17,786 bases of DNA, taken from the NCBI GenBank assembly GCA_018383835.1, contig JAHAWR010000001.1, forward strand, positions 1,608 through 19,393, given 5' to 3'. Both the position numbers and the translations under genes were made by a program. The notes under the pieces were generated by a model. That model was given only the letters and a program-made list of their open reading frames with translations. It did not search any database and was not told where the DNA came from. Positions 1 to 6,735 of the stretch are shown here, piece after piece; position 1 is the stretch's first letter; each line of letters opens with the position of its first letter. The DNA is from Candidatus Jordarchaeia archaeon (GTDB taxonomy: Archaea; Asgardarchaeota; Jordiarchaeia; Jordiarchaeales; Freyrarchaeaceae).

Positions 1-34
1 AATTCCGATCATGGCTAGAGGGGCCGGGCTTAGG

Positions 35-53
35 ACCTGAGGAGAGGTGAGAT
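35..53 (+). other. tRNA-Leu(UAG) intron 1, canonical position 37/38, 19 nt
   Basis: A complete BHB motif is visible. The central helix is CTTA (29-32) with TGAG (48-51). The 5' bulge is G33 G34 | A35 and the 3' bulge is A52 T53 | A54, each cut after its second base. The inner helix is CCT (36-38) with AGG (45-47). Confidence 0.88.
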
Positions 54-67
54 ACCCGGTGGTGTAG

Positions 68-84
68 GCTGTTGAGCGGCACAA
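68..84 (+). other. tRNA-Leu(UAG) intron 2, in the variable arm, 17 nt
   Basis: The central helix is GTGT (62-65) with GCAC (79-82). The 5' bulge is A66 G67 | G68 and the 3' bulge is A83 A84 | A85. The inner helix is weak. Splicing restores a GGT/ACC variable stem closed by a GTAG loop. Confidence 0.8.
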
Positions 85-179
85 ACCTGCGTGGGTTCAA
101 ATCCCACCCCCCGCACTAACCGGGTTTTAGTGGTTTTCGTTGTTTCGTGCTTTCAGTCTAATAATGGAGGAATTCTCCT

Positions 180-968
180 TTGAGAAGAGACATGTGGAAA
201 GTTGAAGAGAAAGCAAATAGAGGGCAAGTTAAGAAGAAGGGAGCTGAACTTTTTAAGACGGTTGAGGGCGTCCTTGATACTAGCACTGTGATGGTTCTGT
301 ACGAGTTGGAGAATAGAGGTTACTTCAATAAGCTTTTAGGCGTAGTTTCAACAGGAAAGGAGGCAAATGTTTATTGGGGAGTGGGTGATGGAGGGGATGT
401 GGCCGTTAAGGTTTATCGCACAGCAACGCTCGACTTTAAGAAGATTTGGGTCTACATAGTTGGTGATCCAAGGTTTTCTAGAATTAAAAAAAGTACACGT
501 GGAATGATGTTTATCTGGGCTGAAAAAGAGTTTAAAAATCTCAAGCTGGCATATGATGCTGAAGTGAGGGTGCCTGAGCCCATAGTTCAGCGTAAAAACG
601 TTTTAGTAATGGAGTTTATAGGCGAGGGGGGAGCGCCGGCTCCGAAAATAAAGGATGCAGGTCTCACTACTCAAGAGCTTAAGGAAGCATTCGAAAGGGT
701 GGTTGATTACATAGTTAAGCTTTACAGGAAAGCGGAACTCGTTCACTCGGATTTAAGCGAGTACAACATTCTCTGGTGGAAGGAGCCAGTGATCATAGAC
801 CTCTCCCAAGCAGTAATGCTCAGCCACCCACTATCCCACGAGTTCCTTGTCAGAGATCTTAAAAATATATCAGCGTATTTCTTACGTGAGGGCGTAAAGG
901 TCCCCCCCCTTGAAGAATTATATTATCAAGTGACAGGTGAGGCACCATGGAAGCAAGGGAGCATGTGA
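180..968 (+). CDS. rio1: RIO1-type serine/threonine protein kinase
   Basis: A 262-residue atypical kinase of the RIO1 family. In archaea and eukaryotes these act as ATPases/kinases in late maturation of the small ribosomal subunit. Visible motifs are the flexible P-loop STGKEA (57-62), the ATP-binding lysine in AVKVYR (75-80), the hinge MEF (144-146), the catalytic loop HSDLSEYN with D191 and N196 (189-196), and the metal-binding IDLSQA with D207 (206-211). Length and N-terminal helical region fit archaeal Rio1. The start is TTG at 180, chosen because GGAGG (166-170) lies 9 nt upstream; an ATG at 192 is an alternative. Its 3' end overlaps the KH-domain gene by 22 nt, so the two are almost certainly co-transcribed, as expected for partners in 40S-type subunit biogenesis. 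Confidence 0.95.
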   Translation: MRRDMWKVEEKANRGQVKKKGAELFKTVEGVLDTSTVMVLYELENRGYFNKLLGVVSTGKEANVYWGVGDGGDVAVKVYRTATLDFKKIWVYIVGDPRFSRIKKSTRGMMFIWAEKEFKNLKLAYDAEVRVPEPIVQRKNVLVMEFIGEGGAPAPKIKDAGLTTQELKEAFERVVDYIVKLYRKAELVHSDLSEYNILWWKEPVIIDLSQAVMLSHPLSHEFLVRDLKNISAYFLREGVKVPPLEELYYQVTGEAPWKQGSM

Positions 969-1504
969 AAGTACCTAAAGAACGTATAGCAGTAATAATA
1001 GGCAAAGAAGGATGTGTCAAGAAAAAGTTGGAGCAAGAAACGAAAACCAAAATAATAATAGACAGCGATGAAGGAACCGTAACCATAGAGACAACGGAAA
1101 AGACAGACGACCCTCTAGCAGTCTGGAGAGCACGCGACATAGTAATTGCTATGGCAAGAGGGTTCAGTCCCGAAAGAGCCTTTCGCCTTTTAGATGAAGA
1201 GCAAATGCTGGAGGTCATAGACTTAACAAGGATAGTAGGAGACTCAAAGAACACGCTCACAAGGATAAAAGGGAGAATAATAGGAGAAGAAGGAAAAAGC
1301 AGGAGGATCATAGAGGAAACCTGTGGAGCAGCCATATCAGTATATGGGCACACGGTAAGCATAATAGGGGATGTCGACCAGCTTCAATGCGCAAAGAAAG
1401 CGATAATGATGTTTATCGAAGGCGCCCGACACTCAACAGTCTATAAAACAATACAAAAAATAGCTAGGGCCATCAAGGTTAGACGAATAACATCCTCACT
1501 TTAA
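947..1504 (+). CDS. KH-domain RNA-binding protein, archaeal Dim2/Pno1
   Basis: A 185-residue protein with two KH-like modules, matching the archaeal Dim2/Pno1 (Krr1-like) family. Eukaryotic Pno1/Dim2 binds pre-18S rRNA near its 3' end and works with Nob1 and Rio kinases. The first KH has the loop GKEG (19-22) followed by a lysine-rich helix. The second has GEEG (113-116) followed by KSRRIIEE. The linker RGFSPERAF (71-79) is characteristic of the family. The start ATG is preceded by AGGTGAGG (935-942). It overlaps the end of rio1, and the pairing supports a shared role in small-subunit assembly. The C-terminus is basic, as expected for rRNA contact. Confidence 0.93.
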   Translation: MEAREHVKVPKERIAVIIGKEGCVKKKLEQETKTKIIIDSDEGTVTIETTEKTDDPLAVWRARDIVIAMARGFSPERAFRLLDEEQMLEVIDLTRIVGDSKNTLTRIKGRIIGEEGKSRRIIEETCGAAISVYGHTVSIIGDVDQLQCAKKAIMMFIEGARHSTVYKTIQKIARAIKVRRITSSL

Positions 1505-1760
1505 ACTTGAATTTGTTAAATAACAAAGCTAAGAAGAGTCGATGCCACTACAGAAATTTAATGGGGGACGCGAAAGCGATTTGCGGTCTGTCATGTCCTG
1601 TCAGCATAAAATAAAAACCGAAATCTCGGTTGATTATCATAAGGGGATTTAATTTTAGTGTGATGACGCAGGGGGAGCAATAAAGTAGCATTCTTCCCTT
1701 AGAGAGGGACAAAGGAAGCGAAACTGTGGTGCAGGGGGTGGGATTTGAACCCACGCAGGC

Positions 1761-1786
1761 TTACGTCCCAGTTTAAGGTCAAGGGT
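1761..1786 (-). other. tRNA-Leu(GAG) variable-arm intron, 26 nt
   Basis: The central helix is GCGT with ACGT (one G-U). The bulges are AG|A and AA|G. The inner helix is CCC with GGG. It occupies the same variable-arm site, directly after GTAG, as intron 2 of the tRNA-Leu(UAG) gene at the start of the window. Confidence 0.88.
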
Positions 1787-1821
1787 CTACGCCACGCGGG
1801 CCTCAGCCGCGTTCCTTTGAC

Positions 1822-1841
1822 TTAGCCCGCTTATCTCGCAT
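1822..1841 (-). other. tRNA-Leu(GAG) D-loop intron, 20 nt
   Basis: On the minus strand the central helix is AGCC (exon) with GGCT (intron). The bulges are AG|A and AA|G, each cut after the second base. The inner helix is TGC with GCG. The splice falls between G18 and G19. Confidence 0.88.
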
Positions 1842-1885
1842 CTGGCTCGGACACCCCTGCTCCACCTTGAGTATTAATTTGTATC

Positions 1886-1893
1886 TTTTTATA
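1886..1893 (-). promoter_or_regulatory. TATA-like box of tRNA-Leu(GAG)
   Basis: TATAAAAA on the minus strand, centred about 30 nt upstream of the tRNA 5' end. This is the usual distance for an archaeal TBP site. It lies just beyond the 3' end of acdB. Confidence 0.55.
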
Positions 1894-1930
1894 GTTTTTC
1901 TTTTTGGGAGAAAATGGAGATGTTTGGCTG

Positions 1931-2638
1931 TTACTGTTTTGAGAGTATTATTCTGGCGTCCACGGCTTTTGCTCCTCTGGAGTAGGCGAAGATGGGGTTC
2001 AGGTCTAATTGGTCTATTTCCGGATGGTCGATGGCGAGGTTTGAGACCCTTAGAAGTATATCGATTAGCGCTTCTATGTCGGCGGGGGGTTGCCCTCTTA
2101 TTCCCTGCAAGATCGGGTATGCTTTTATTTCTTTTATCATTTCTTCCGCGTCGTACCTTGTTATTGGGGCGACTCTGAAAGATACGTCTTTGAGAACTTC
2201 TACGAATATTCCTCCCAGTCCGAACATGAGTGCTGGTCCAAATTGGGGGTCTTTGGCCATTCCGACTATAACTTCTCTGCCTTCCGGGCAGAATTCTTGG
2301 ATTAGAATTCCGGTAATCCTTGCGTCGCTCTTATACTTTTTTACATTTTCATATATTTCATGGTAAGCCTTTATAACATCGTCTTTGTTTTTCAGATTGA
2401 CTTTTACTCCTCCAGCGTCACTCTTATGTATTATGTCAGGGGAAACTATTTTGAGGACGACAGGATAGCCTATTTCTTCGGCGTATTTGACAGCTTCATC
2501 GGGTGTTTTTGCAACCCTGAAGTTTGTTGTTGGAATTCCGTAGGATCTGATTACTTCCTTTGCTTCTGGCTCTAGGAGGTAGGTTCTACCTTCATCTAGA
2601 GCCTTTCGTATTATTTTGGAGGCTACTTCATTAGACAT
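1931..2638 (-). CDS. acdB: Acetyl-CoA synthetase (ADP-forming), beta subunit
   Basis: A 235-residue stand-alone beta subunit, close to the roughly 232 residues usual in archaea. The enzyme converts acetyl-CoA (or another acyl-CoA), ADP and phosphate to the acid, CoA and ATP by substrate-level phosphorylation. The chain is an ATP-grasp domain with HKSDAGG (71-77), GLGGIFVE (140-147) and LDLNP (211-215). No alpha subunit gene lies in the window, so it must be encoded elsewhere. ATG 2638 has AAGG a few bases upstream, and a TATA-like TTTTTAAA at about 2672-2679. With the por operon further along, it suggests a ferredoxin-linked pyruvate to acetate route. Substrate specificity cannot be read from the sequence. 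Confidence 0.92.
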   Translation of the reverse strand: MSNEVASKIIRKALDEGRTYLLEPEAKEVIRSYGIPTTNFRVAKTPDEAVKYAEEIGYPVVLKIVSPDIIHKSDAGGVKVNLKNKDDVIKAYHEIYENVKKYKSDARITGILIQEFCPEGREVIVGMAKDPQFGPALMFGLGGIFVEVLKDVSFRVAPITRYDAEEMIKEIKAYPILQGIRGQPPADIEALIDILLRVSNLAIDHPEIDQLDLNPIFAYSRGAKAVDARIILSKQ

Positions 2639-2671
2639 TTCCTTTCATCCTCACATGACTTATGCAGAATC

Positions 2672-2679
2672 GCTTTAAA
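2672..2679 (-). promoter_or_regulatory. TATA-like box upstream of acdB
   Basis: TTTTTAAA on the minus strand, about 38 nt before the acdB ATG. This would give a leader of roughly 10-15 nt holding the AAGG ribosome binding site. Confidence 0.45.
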
Positions 2680-2750
2680 AAGGGGATTTCTAATAGGTTT
2701 TCGAAAGTGAGTCCCCTATAAAAGTTTCCAGTATTTTAACGCTTAGCGGA

Positions 2751-3512
2751 TCATGCCGATAACTCGCCGCCAGTGAATATTCGCTCTAGGGCTGCTTGAA
2801 GATCGTCGAGCCCCTCAAGTTTAGTTGAAGAGACAGGTATTGGAACATCGAACATGTGAACTTTTGCCAGTGCTTCATATATGCCAAGCGACATCTCCCT
2901 TTTTATGCCTTGAGTCTCGTGTTCTATAGCATCCATTAATTTGAGTGGTTCCGAGGCCCAGTCAATGATCTTCGAGCGTTCATGATCAGTTAAAGTGTCG
3001 CTTTTAGAGAGTATGTTAAGTTGGGGGAGGAAGAAACGGTACTGGACGGATGCTCCTAGGAGCATAACGCTTACGAAGCCGTAAGGTGTGCGTGCTATGA
3101 AGGGATCCATCAAAAAGCAAACCGCACTTTGAGTCCCCCCTAGCGAGGACGTTACTATTGGTCCGGATTCCCTGAAGGCGAAAAGTTCTAGTTGGCCTGG
3201 TGTGTCTACTATGACATGGGTTGCCTTTATGTCATCGATTTCTCTCTTAATCTCCTCTATGAGGTTCACCATCATGTCAACGCAAGCCACTAAGCCTCCA
3301 TTAGGGCCTAAGTTGAATTTATCCATCACGTCCTCTAAGACCACGTATTCTCTTATGTCGACATCTGGAGTGTATGGAATATAGCGTGCTCCGGGGTCTA
3401 GGTTTACTGTGGCCACATTTATGTTTTGTTCTCCCAGCCATTCTGAGTAAACGTTTGCAAGGGTTGATTTGCCACTTCCAGCAGTCCCAACAAAGAAGGT
3501 TGTATAGTACAT
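2751..3512 (-). CDS. GPN-loop GTPase
   Basis: A 253-residue GTPase of the GPN family (archaeal PAB0955-like, related to eukaryotic Gpn1-3, which help RNA polymerase II assembly and import). Visible elements are Walker A GTAGSGKST (9-17), the Gly-Pro-Asn insertion at GPNGG (69-73), and G3 DTPGQLE (103-109). The guanine-specificity position reads SKSD (169-172) where most GTPases have NKxD, so asparagine is replaced by serine. Length matches the family. The start ATG places the P-loop at the very N-terminus, as expected. It is divergent from the small zinc-ribbon gene at 3593, and transcribed toward acdB with about 110 nt between them. The cellular role in archaea is not settled. Confidence 0.93.
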   Translation of the reverse strand: MYYTTFFVGTAGSGKSTLANVYSEWLGEQNINVATVNLDPGARYIPYTPDVDIREYVVLEDVMDKFNLGPNGGLVACVDMMVNLIEEIKREIDDIKATHVIVDTPGQLELFAFRESGPIVTSSLGGTQSAVCFLMDPFIARTPYGFVSVMLLGASVQYRFFLPQLNILSKSDTLTDHERSKIIDWASEPLKLMDAIEHETQGIKREMSLGIYEALAKVHMFDVPIPVSSTKLEGLDDLQAALERIFTGGELSA

Positions 3513-3564
3513 TTTCTCTCAACTTCAGTTCTCGATCTCAGTAAAAGGTAAAAAGGAAGAAACG

Positions 3565-3576
3565 AAAAAATTTTTT
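3565..3576. promoter_or_regulatory. AAAAAATTTTTT palindrome between divergent genes
   Basis: A perfect 12-bp A6T6 palindrome lies between the GPN GTPase (minus) and the small zinc-ribbon gene (plus). It may serve as an AT-rich core promoter element for one or both. Spacing to the zinc-ribbon start is short, so assignment is uncertain. Confidence 0.3.
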
Positions 3577-3592
3577 GCGGGTGAATTAAATC

Positions 3593-3736
3593 TTGACCTA
3601 CCATTGCGCCGTTGTAAATTGTGGAAAGGTACTGGAGGAAAAAGAAAGCATTGAGCTTAATGGTGAAAAATATTGCAAGGAGTGCGCCACGTTAATTATG
3701 AGGGACATTGTAGCGAGACTCATGGGGGAAACTTGA
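3593..3736 (+). CDS. Small zinc-ribbon-like protein, 47 residues, function unknown
   Basis: A short reading frame with TTG start at 3593 and TGA at 3734-3736. GGTGA (3580-3584) lies 8 nt upstream, a good archaeal ribosome binding site. The protein begins MTYHCAVVNCGKVLEE and later has YCKEC. Cysteines 5, 10, 28 and 31 form a CX4C...CX2C set that could bind one zinc. The remainder is a short amphipathic helix ending RLMGET. I do not recognise the family. The cysteine pattern, ribosome binding site and a gap otherwise empty on both strands support a real gene. It could be a small RNA- or protein-binding zinc finger. It is divergent from the GPN GTPase. Confidence 0.65.
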   Translation: MTYHCAVVNCGKVLEEKESIELNGEKYCKECATLIMRDIVARLMGET

Positions 3737-3869
3737 TTCATCCGCCCATATAGTGGTACAAGTTGAAACCTGAGGCTGGTTTGCAGGGGGGCGGTGTAGG
3801 GATTTTTACTTCTAGTTTTGATTTAGTTTATGGAGCTAAAGTATCGAGTTAGAGTGACAGGTGGCGGGT

Positions 3870-4550
3870 TCACCATGGTTCATTTTTTAGATGTAAGGCA
3901 TACCCTGCTGCGTTAGCTAGTAAGTGTATTGCCGGCGTAACTATTATCGCCGTTATTAAAAGTTCCGGTGGTGGAATGTAAACTACTGAGGAAAGTAGGA
4001 TGGCACCTGCTACGAAATCGAGTTGGTCTAGCCCGGGTGCTAGATGGCCACGACTTATGTTTAAACGCCGCTTAATAAATGATCCAACCAAATCGCCTGT
4101 TAAAGCCCCAAGAGGTAGTAGGAATCCCTTAATTATACTGGGCAAAACTGCTTCCTTTACTGTTGGAGGGTATCCTAAAAGAGCAAAGTAGATGGGAGTG
4201 AGTAAAATAGCGTTAATTATGATTAAATAAGTCGCATGATAGAAGCCTAAAGCAGTTGCCGTTAATGTAAGAGAGAGTGATCGAGAGGAAAACAATAGTA
4301 GCGGAGCACCAATAATTCCCCCCGCAACGGCTTGAGCTGCACCAACCATTGTCCCAGCGGCTACGCCACCTATGAAGCCTCGCAATGTTTTTCCATCCCC
4401 GAAAATTCTTCTTCCATCAATGAAATTTCTTCCTAGATCCAAAGGTACATTGAAGCGGTTGCCCCGTCCAAATATTACGGCTAACCCGTTGGCGGTGTAG
4501 GCAGGGAGAATGTACCAAAATGTTAAGAGTAGCAACGTTAATGGATCCAT
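3870..4550 (-). CDS. carS: CDP-archaeol synthase (CTP:2,3-di-O-geranylgeranyl-sn-glycero-1-phosphate cytidyltransferase)
   Basis: An integral membrane protein that activates unsaturated archaetidic acid with CTP, the step before polar head-group attachment in archaeal ether lipids. With M at 4550 it is 226 residues. It shows an N-terminal membrane segment LTLLLLTFWYILPAYTANG, the family motif GDGKTLRGFIGG (51-62), GALTGDLVGSFIKRRLNISRG around 148-168, LDQLDF (174-179), further hydrophobic segments, and the characteristic C-terminus ending LKNEPW. The reading frame stays open to TTG 4604 (18 more residues), but that start lacks a ribosome binding site. M at 4550 fits homologues better, although AGGAG abuts it closely. 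It lies downstream of radB and is likely co-transcribed. Confidence 0.92.
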   Translation of the reverse strand: MDPLTLLLLTFWYILPAYTANGLAVIFGRGNRFNVPLDLGRNFIDGRRIFGDGKTLRGFIGGVAAGTMVGAAQAVAGGIIGAPLLLFSSRSLSLTLTATALGFYHATYLIIINAILLTPIYFALLGYPPTVKEAVLPSIIKGFLLPLGALTGDLVGSFIKRRLNISRGHLAPGLDQLDFVAGAILLSSVVYIPPPELLITAIIVTPAIHLLANAAGYALHLKNEPW

Positions 4551-4608
4551 CTCCTGCGGCCTCCAAAAGCTAAGGGTCATAAGCGCGTTTGAATATGATT
4601 TCAAGTTT

Positions 4609-5274
4609 TTAGGTTAACCCTTCCTCAGAGAGGGTTAACTCTACAGATGAACCTACTTTTCTCTCGCCTTTAATTAATGTTACTCTTACCTTACTTGGTG
4701 ATATGCGCTCCATTTTTAAGTCTACTGCAGACCAATAGGATATAACATTTCCTCCCACGGGACGTATTTCGCCTGTTTCTATATTAAACGTAACTTGGTT
4801 TGTCAAGAGAACCACTGACAATGTTCTCTGAGCGATGGCTAGGAGTTCTGCAAGCTGCATGTTCAGCTTACGGTTTGCAACTATGTTTCTCTCTTTTTCT
4901 TCAAGCTCTAATCGGTACATGCTTGCGATGCTGTCAAGGATCACAAGTGATGAAGGAGGAAGGGTGATGCTTAACCGCTCTATTATTTTCTCCTGTTCCA
5001 AGAAGGAGAAAGGTTTAGCAATCATGAACTTTTTTAAGTTCCCCTTAAGTGAGAACTGTTCTAGACGCCTTGGGTGAAGGGAGTGCTCCGCGTCTATGTA
5101 AAATACATTAATACTGCGAGATGAAGCTGCGAGGGCGCATTGAATACTGAAGGTGGTCTTGCCTCCACCTTTGGGTCCGAAAATGTGAGTTATCATCCCG
5201 ACTGGAAGACCGCCAGAAAGTAATGAGTCTACTTTACGCACCCCTGAGGGAATCTTCCTCGCTGACCCAGCCAT
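4609..5274 (-). CDS. radB: DNA repair and recombination protein RadB
   Basis: A 221-residue RecA-fold protein consisting of the core ATPase domain only, as in RadB, the archaeal RadA paralogue thought to assist strand-exchange filaments. It has Walker A GPKGGGKTT (33-41), Walker B LVILDS (110-115) and LTNQVTFN with T158, N159, Q160. There is no N-terminal helix-hairpin-helix domain, which separates it from RadA. ATG 5274 is preceded by GAGGTGAG with good spacing. It precedes carS on the same strand, and only 4 nt separate its stop from the first possible carS start. RadB is typical of Euryarchaeota and patchy in TACK groups, so it is mildly informative for placement. A KaiC-like protein is a less likely alternative. 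Confidence 0.85.
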   Translation of the reverse strand: MAGSARKIPSGVRKVDSLLSGGLPVGMITHIFGPKGGGKTTFSIQCALAASSRSINVFYIDAEHSLHPRRLEQFSLKGNLKKFMIAKPFSFLEQEKIIERLSITLPPSSLVILDSIASMYRLELEEKERNIVANRKLNMQLAELLAIAQRTLSVVLLTNQVTFNIETGEIRPVGGNVISYWSAVDLKMERISPSKVRVTLIKGERKVGSSVELTLSEEGLT

Positions 5275-5429
5275 TAAAAACTCACCTCATTAAAAATAAA
5301 GGATGAAATTCCTCGATCTGAAAGCCCTTAAAGGAAGTTAAATCAAAAAGAAATTAAAAAGCAACCGAATATTCTTCTTTAGAGAGAAGGCCGCTTACTG
5401 AATGACAGTAAAAAACAATATACAAAGCG

Positions 5430-6725
5430 ATGCCTCGAGGGAGACCGTTGGAGTGCGTTGAAACAATAAATGAAGGAGAGTGCCTCCTAGTTAAGGGCCC
5501 TGCAAATATAGAGGTCAAGAATGGTAGGGTGATGGTGCTAGGCGGAACTTTCGGTTCGGAGGAGCGCATAGTGATCCCCAGAGGTAAAGCGGTGTCATTG
5601 AGGGCGTGCACATCGACCACACTAAAAATCGCGTCAGGTTATGTTGAGCGAATAAAGGAAGATGTGCCACCCCAGTGGAGAGTGGCCGTTGAAGAGTTGG
5701 ACAAAGTTGAGAAACCAGCAGTAGTTCCAATAATAGGTGGCATTGATACTGGTAAGACAACTTTTACAACTTTCCTAGGCAATATGGTTCTCGAGAGAGG
5801 CCTAAAAGTCGCGATTGTGGATGCTGACGTTGGACAAAGTGACATAGGACCACCATGTTCCGTGGCGATGGGGGTACTTAACCATCCGGTAATAGACATG
5901 TCTAAGGTCGAATTGGGGGACGCTTACTTCGTAGGTTCAACCACACCATCGGCATACCCGCACAGGATGATCGCAGGCGTAAAGATAATGGTTGAAAAAG
6001 CTCTTATGCTCAGGAGCGATGTCGTACTCGTTGACACACCGGGATGGATTTCAGGCTTTAGGGCGAGGGACCTAAACATAACTTTACTCCACATTTTGCA
6101 ACCTTCTATGATCATAGCTTTGCAGGAGAAAGACGAAGCCGAGGGGATCCTTAGGGTGTTTTCCAGTTCAAATATACGTATCATAAGGCTTCCAGCTTTA
6201 GCATCTTGTAAAAGAGATAGGGAGATAAGAAAGTTTCTTCGTGAGATTGCTTACAGGCGGCATCTGCGTGGAGGTGTAAATGTCACACTGAATTTAGAGA
6301 GTATTTCGCTTGCTTATACTACGCTTTTCAATGGAAATAGGTTGAGTGCCGACGACGAAAAGAAAGTTTCGGCGATTTTGGGGGTTAACCCAGTTTACGC
6401 GGAATCGTCCTTTGACACGTTAACTCTAATTTTGCCAAGCGAAAAAGATGTAAGCCAGGAAGCGGTTGAAGCTCTAAAGCAGTTATTTAAAGGGAAAGAG
6501 ATGCATTTGCTCCGTGAGAAAACCTTCGAGAATCTTCTTGTGGCACTTCTAGGCGAGAGAAACAGATATCTTGGAATAGGAATTTTGAAAAAGATTGATT
6601 ATACTACGAAAGAAATAACCCTTTACACTCCAGTTCCTCCAAATAAAATCTTAACAATACTCTTCGGATCAGTAAAAGTCATGGAGGATGGCGTGGAAAT
6701 AGGCCCAGTACGCTCTAAACATTAA
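5430..6725 (+). CDS. Polynucleotide 5'-hydroxyl kinase, Clp1/Grc3 family
   Basis: A 431-residue protein of the Clp1/Grc3 (NOL9) family, which phosphorylates RNA or DNA 5'-OH ends. An N-terminal beta-rich domain (about 1-95) precedes a P-loop kinase core with Walker A GGIDTGKTT (103-111), the family signature DADVGQSDIG (131-140), and VDTPGW (201-206). A C-terminal beta domain ends near TILFGSVKVMEDGVEIG, as usual. Archaeal members have been shown to be 5'-OH polynucleotide kinases, and a role in RNA repair or tRNA processing is plausible but inferred. The start ATG 5430 has no clear ribosome binding site; an in-frame TAA at 5409 bars a longer start. TTG 5448, with GGGAGA upstream, is an alternative. 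It is divergent from radB and convergent with porA. Confidence 0.9.
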   Translation: MPRGRPLECVETINEGECLLVKGPANIEVKNGRVMVLGGTFGSEERIVIPRGKAVSLRACTSTTLKIASGYVERIKEDVPPQWRVAVEELDKVEKPAVVPIIGGIDTGKTTFTTFLGNMVLERGLKVAIVDADVGQSDIGPPCSVAMGVLNHPVIDMSKVELGDAYFVGSTTPSAYPHRMIAGVKIMVEKALMLRSDVVLVDTPGWISGFRARDLNITLLHILQPSMIIALQEKDEAEGILRVFSSSNIRIIRLPALASCKRDREIRKFLREIAYRRHLRGGVNVTLNLESISLAYTTLFNGNRLSADDEKKVSAILGVNPVYAESSFDTLTLILPSEKDVSQEAVEALKQLFKGKEMHLLREKTFENLLVALLGERNRYLGIGILKKIDYTTKEITLYTPVPPNKILTILFGSVKVMEDGVEIGPVRSKH

Positions 6726-6735
6726 ATAAGATCAT

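Larger units (their letters stand above)
1..115 (+). tRNA. tRNA-Leu (anticodon UAG), 5' end cut by window, two introns
   Basis: The 3' part of a type II (long variable arm) tRNA. The anticodon stem is CCGGG (24-28) with CCCGG (55-59), and the anticodon TAG is at 31-33. The T arm is GTGGG, loop TTCAAAT, CCCAC (91-107). The 3' acceptor strand CCCCCGC (108-114) is followed by discriminator A115; CCA is not encoded. The 5' acceptor strand lies before the window. Removing introns at 35-53 and 68-84 gives a normal 7-nt anticodon loop and a variable arm T-GGT-GTAG-ACC-TGC. That matches the variable arm of the other tRNA-Leu in this window after its own splicing. The D-arm region (1-23) is only partly interpretable because the window starts inside it. 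Confidence 0.9.
1730..1860 (-). tRNA. tRNA-Leu (anticodon GAG), two introns
   Basis: Acceptor GCAGGGG (1860-1854) pairs with CCCCTGC (1737-1731); the discriminator is A, and CCA (1729-1727) appears encoded. The D-stem TCC pairs with GGA. The anticodon stem CGCGG/CCGCG encloses loop CTGAGGC, giving anticodon GAG (1804-1802). The T arm is GTGGG, loop TTCAAAT, CCCAC. Removing introns at 1822-1841 and 1761-1786 restores D-loop GAGCCAGGTCAAA, with G18 and G19 contributed by different exons, and variable arm T-GGC-GTAG-GCC-TGC. A TATA-like element lies about 30 nt upstream. Confidence 0.95.

Noticed and set aside
1..6. The window begins with AATTCC, which could be the cut edge of an EcoRI clone
   Set aside because: The tRNA reads through to this edge and nothing else indicates a cloning junction. 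One six-base match is not evidence.
1612..1632. Short hairpin ACCGA/TCGGT between dim2 and tRNA-Leu(GAG)
   Set aside because: A five-pair stem with a four-base loop and no U-tract at a useful distance. It is too weak to call as a terminator or RNA gene; the rest of 1505-1726 shows nothing recognisable.
1655..1725. Possible C/D box guide RNA (GTGATGA at about 1659-1665)
   Set aside because: A C-box-like match is present, but no CTGA D box at a suitable distance was found.
1867..2575. Several plus-strand reading frames of 70-124 residues opposite acdB
   Set aside because: They lie wholly within or across acdB, whose protein matches a known family along its full length. Their products are low-complexity, and none has a ribosome binding site.
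3830..3916. A 28-codon plus-strand frame (MELKYRVRVTGGGF) overlapping the 3' end of carS
   Set aside because: Very short, overlaps a well-supported gene on the other strand, and lacks a ribosome binding site.
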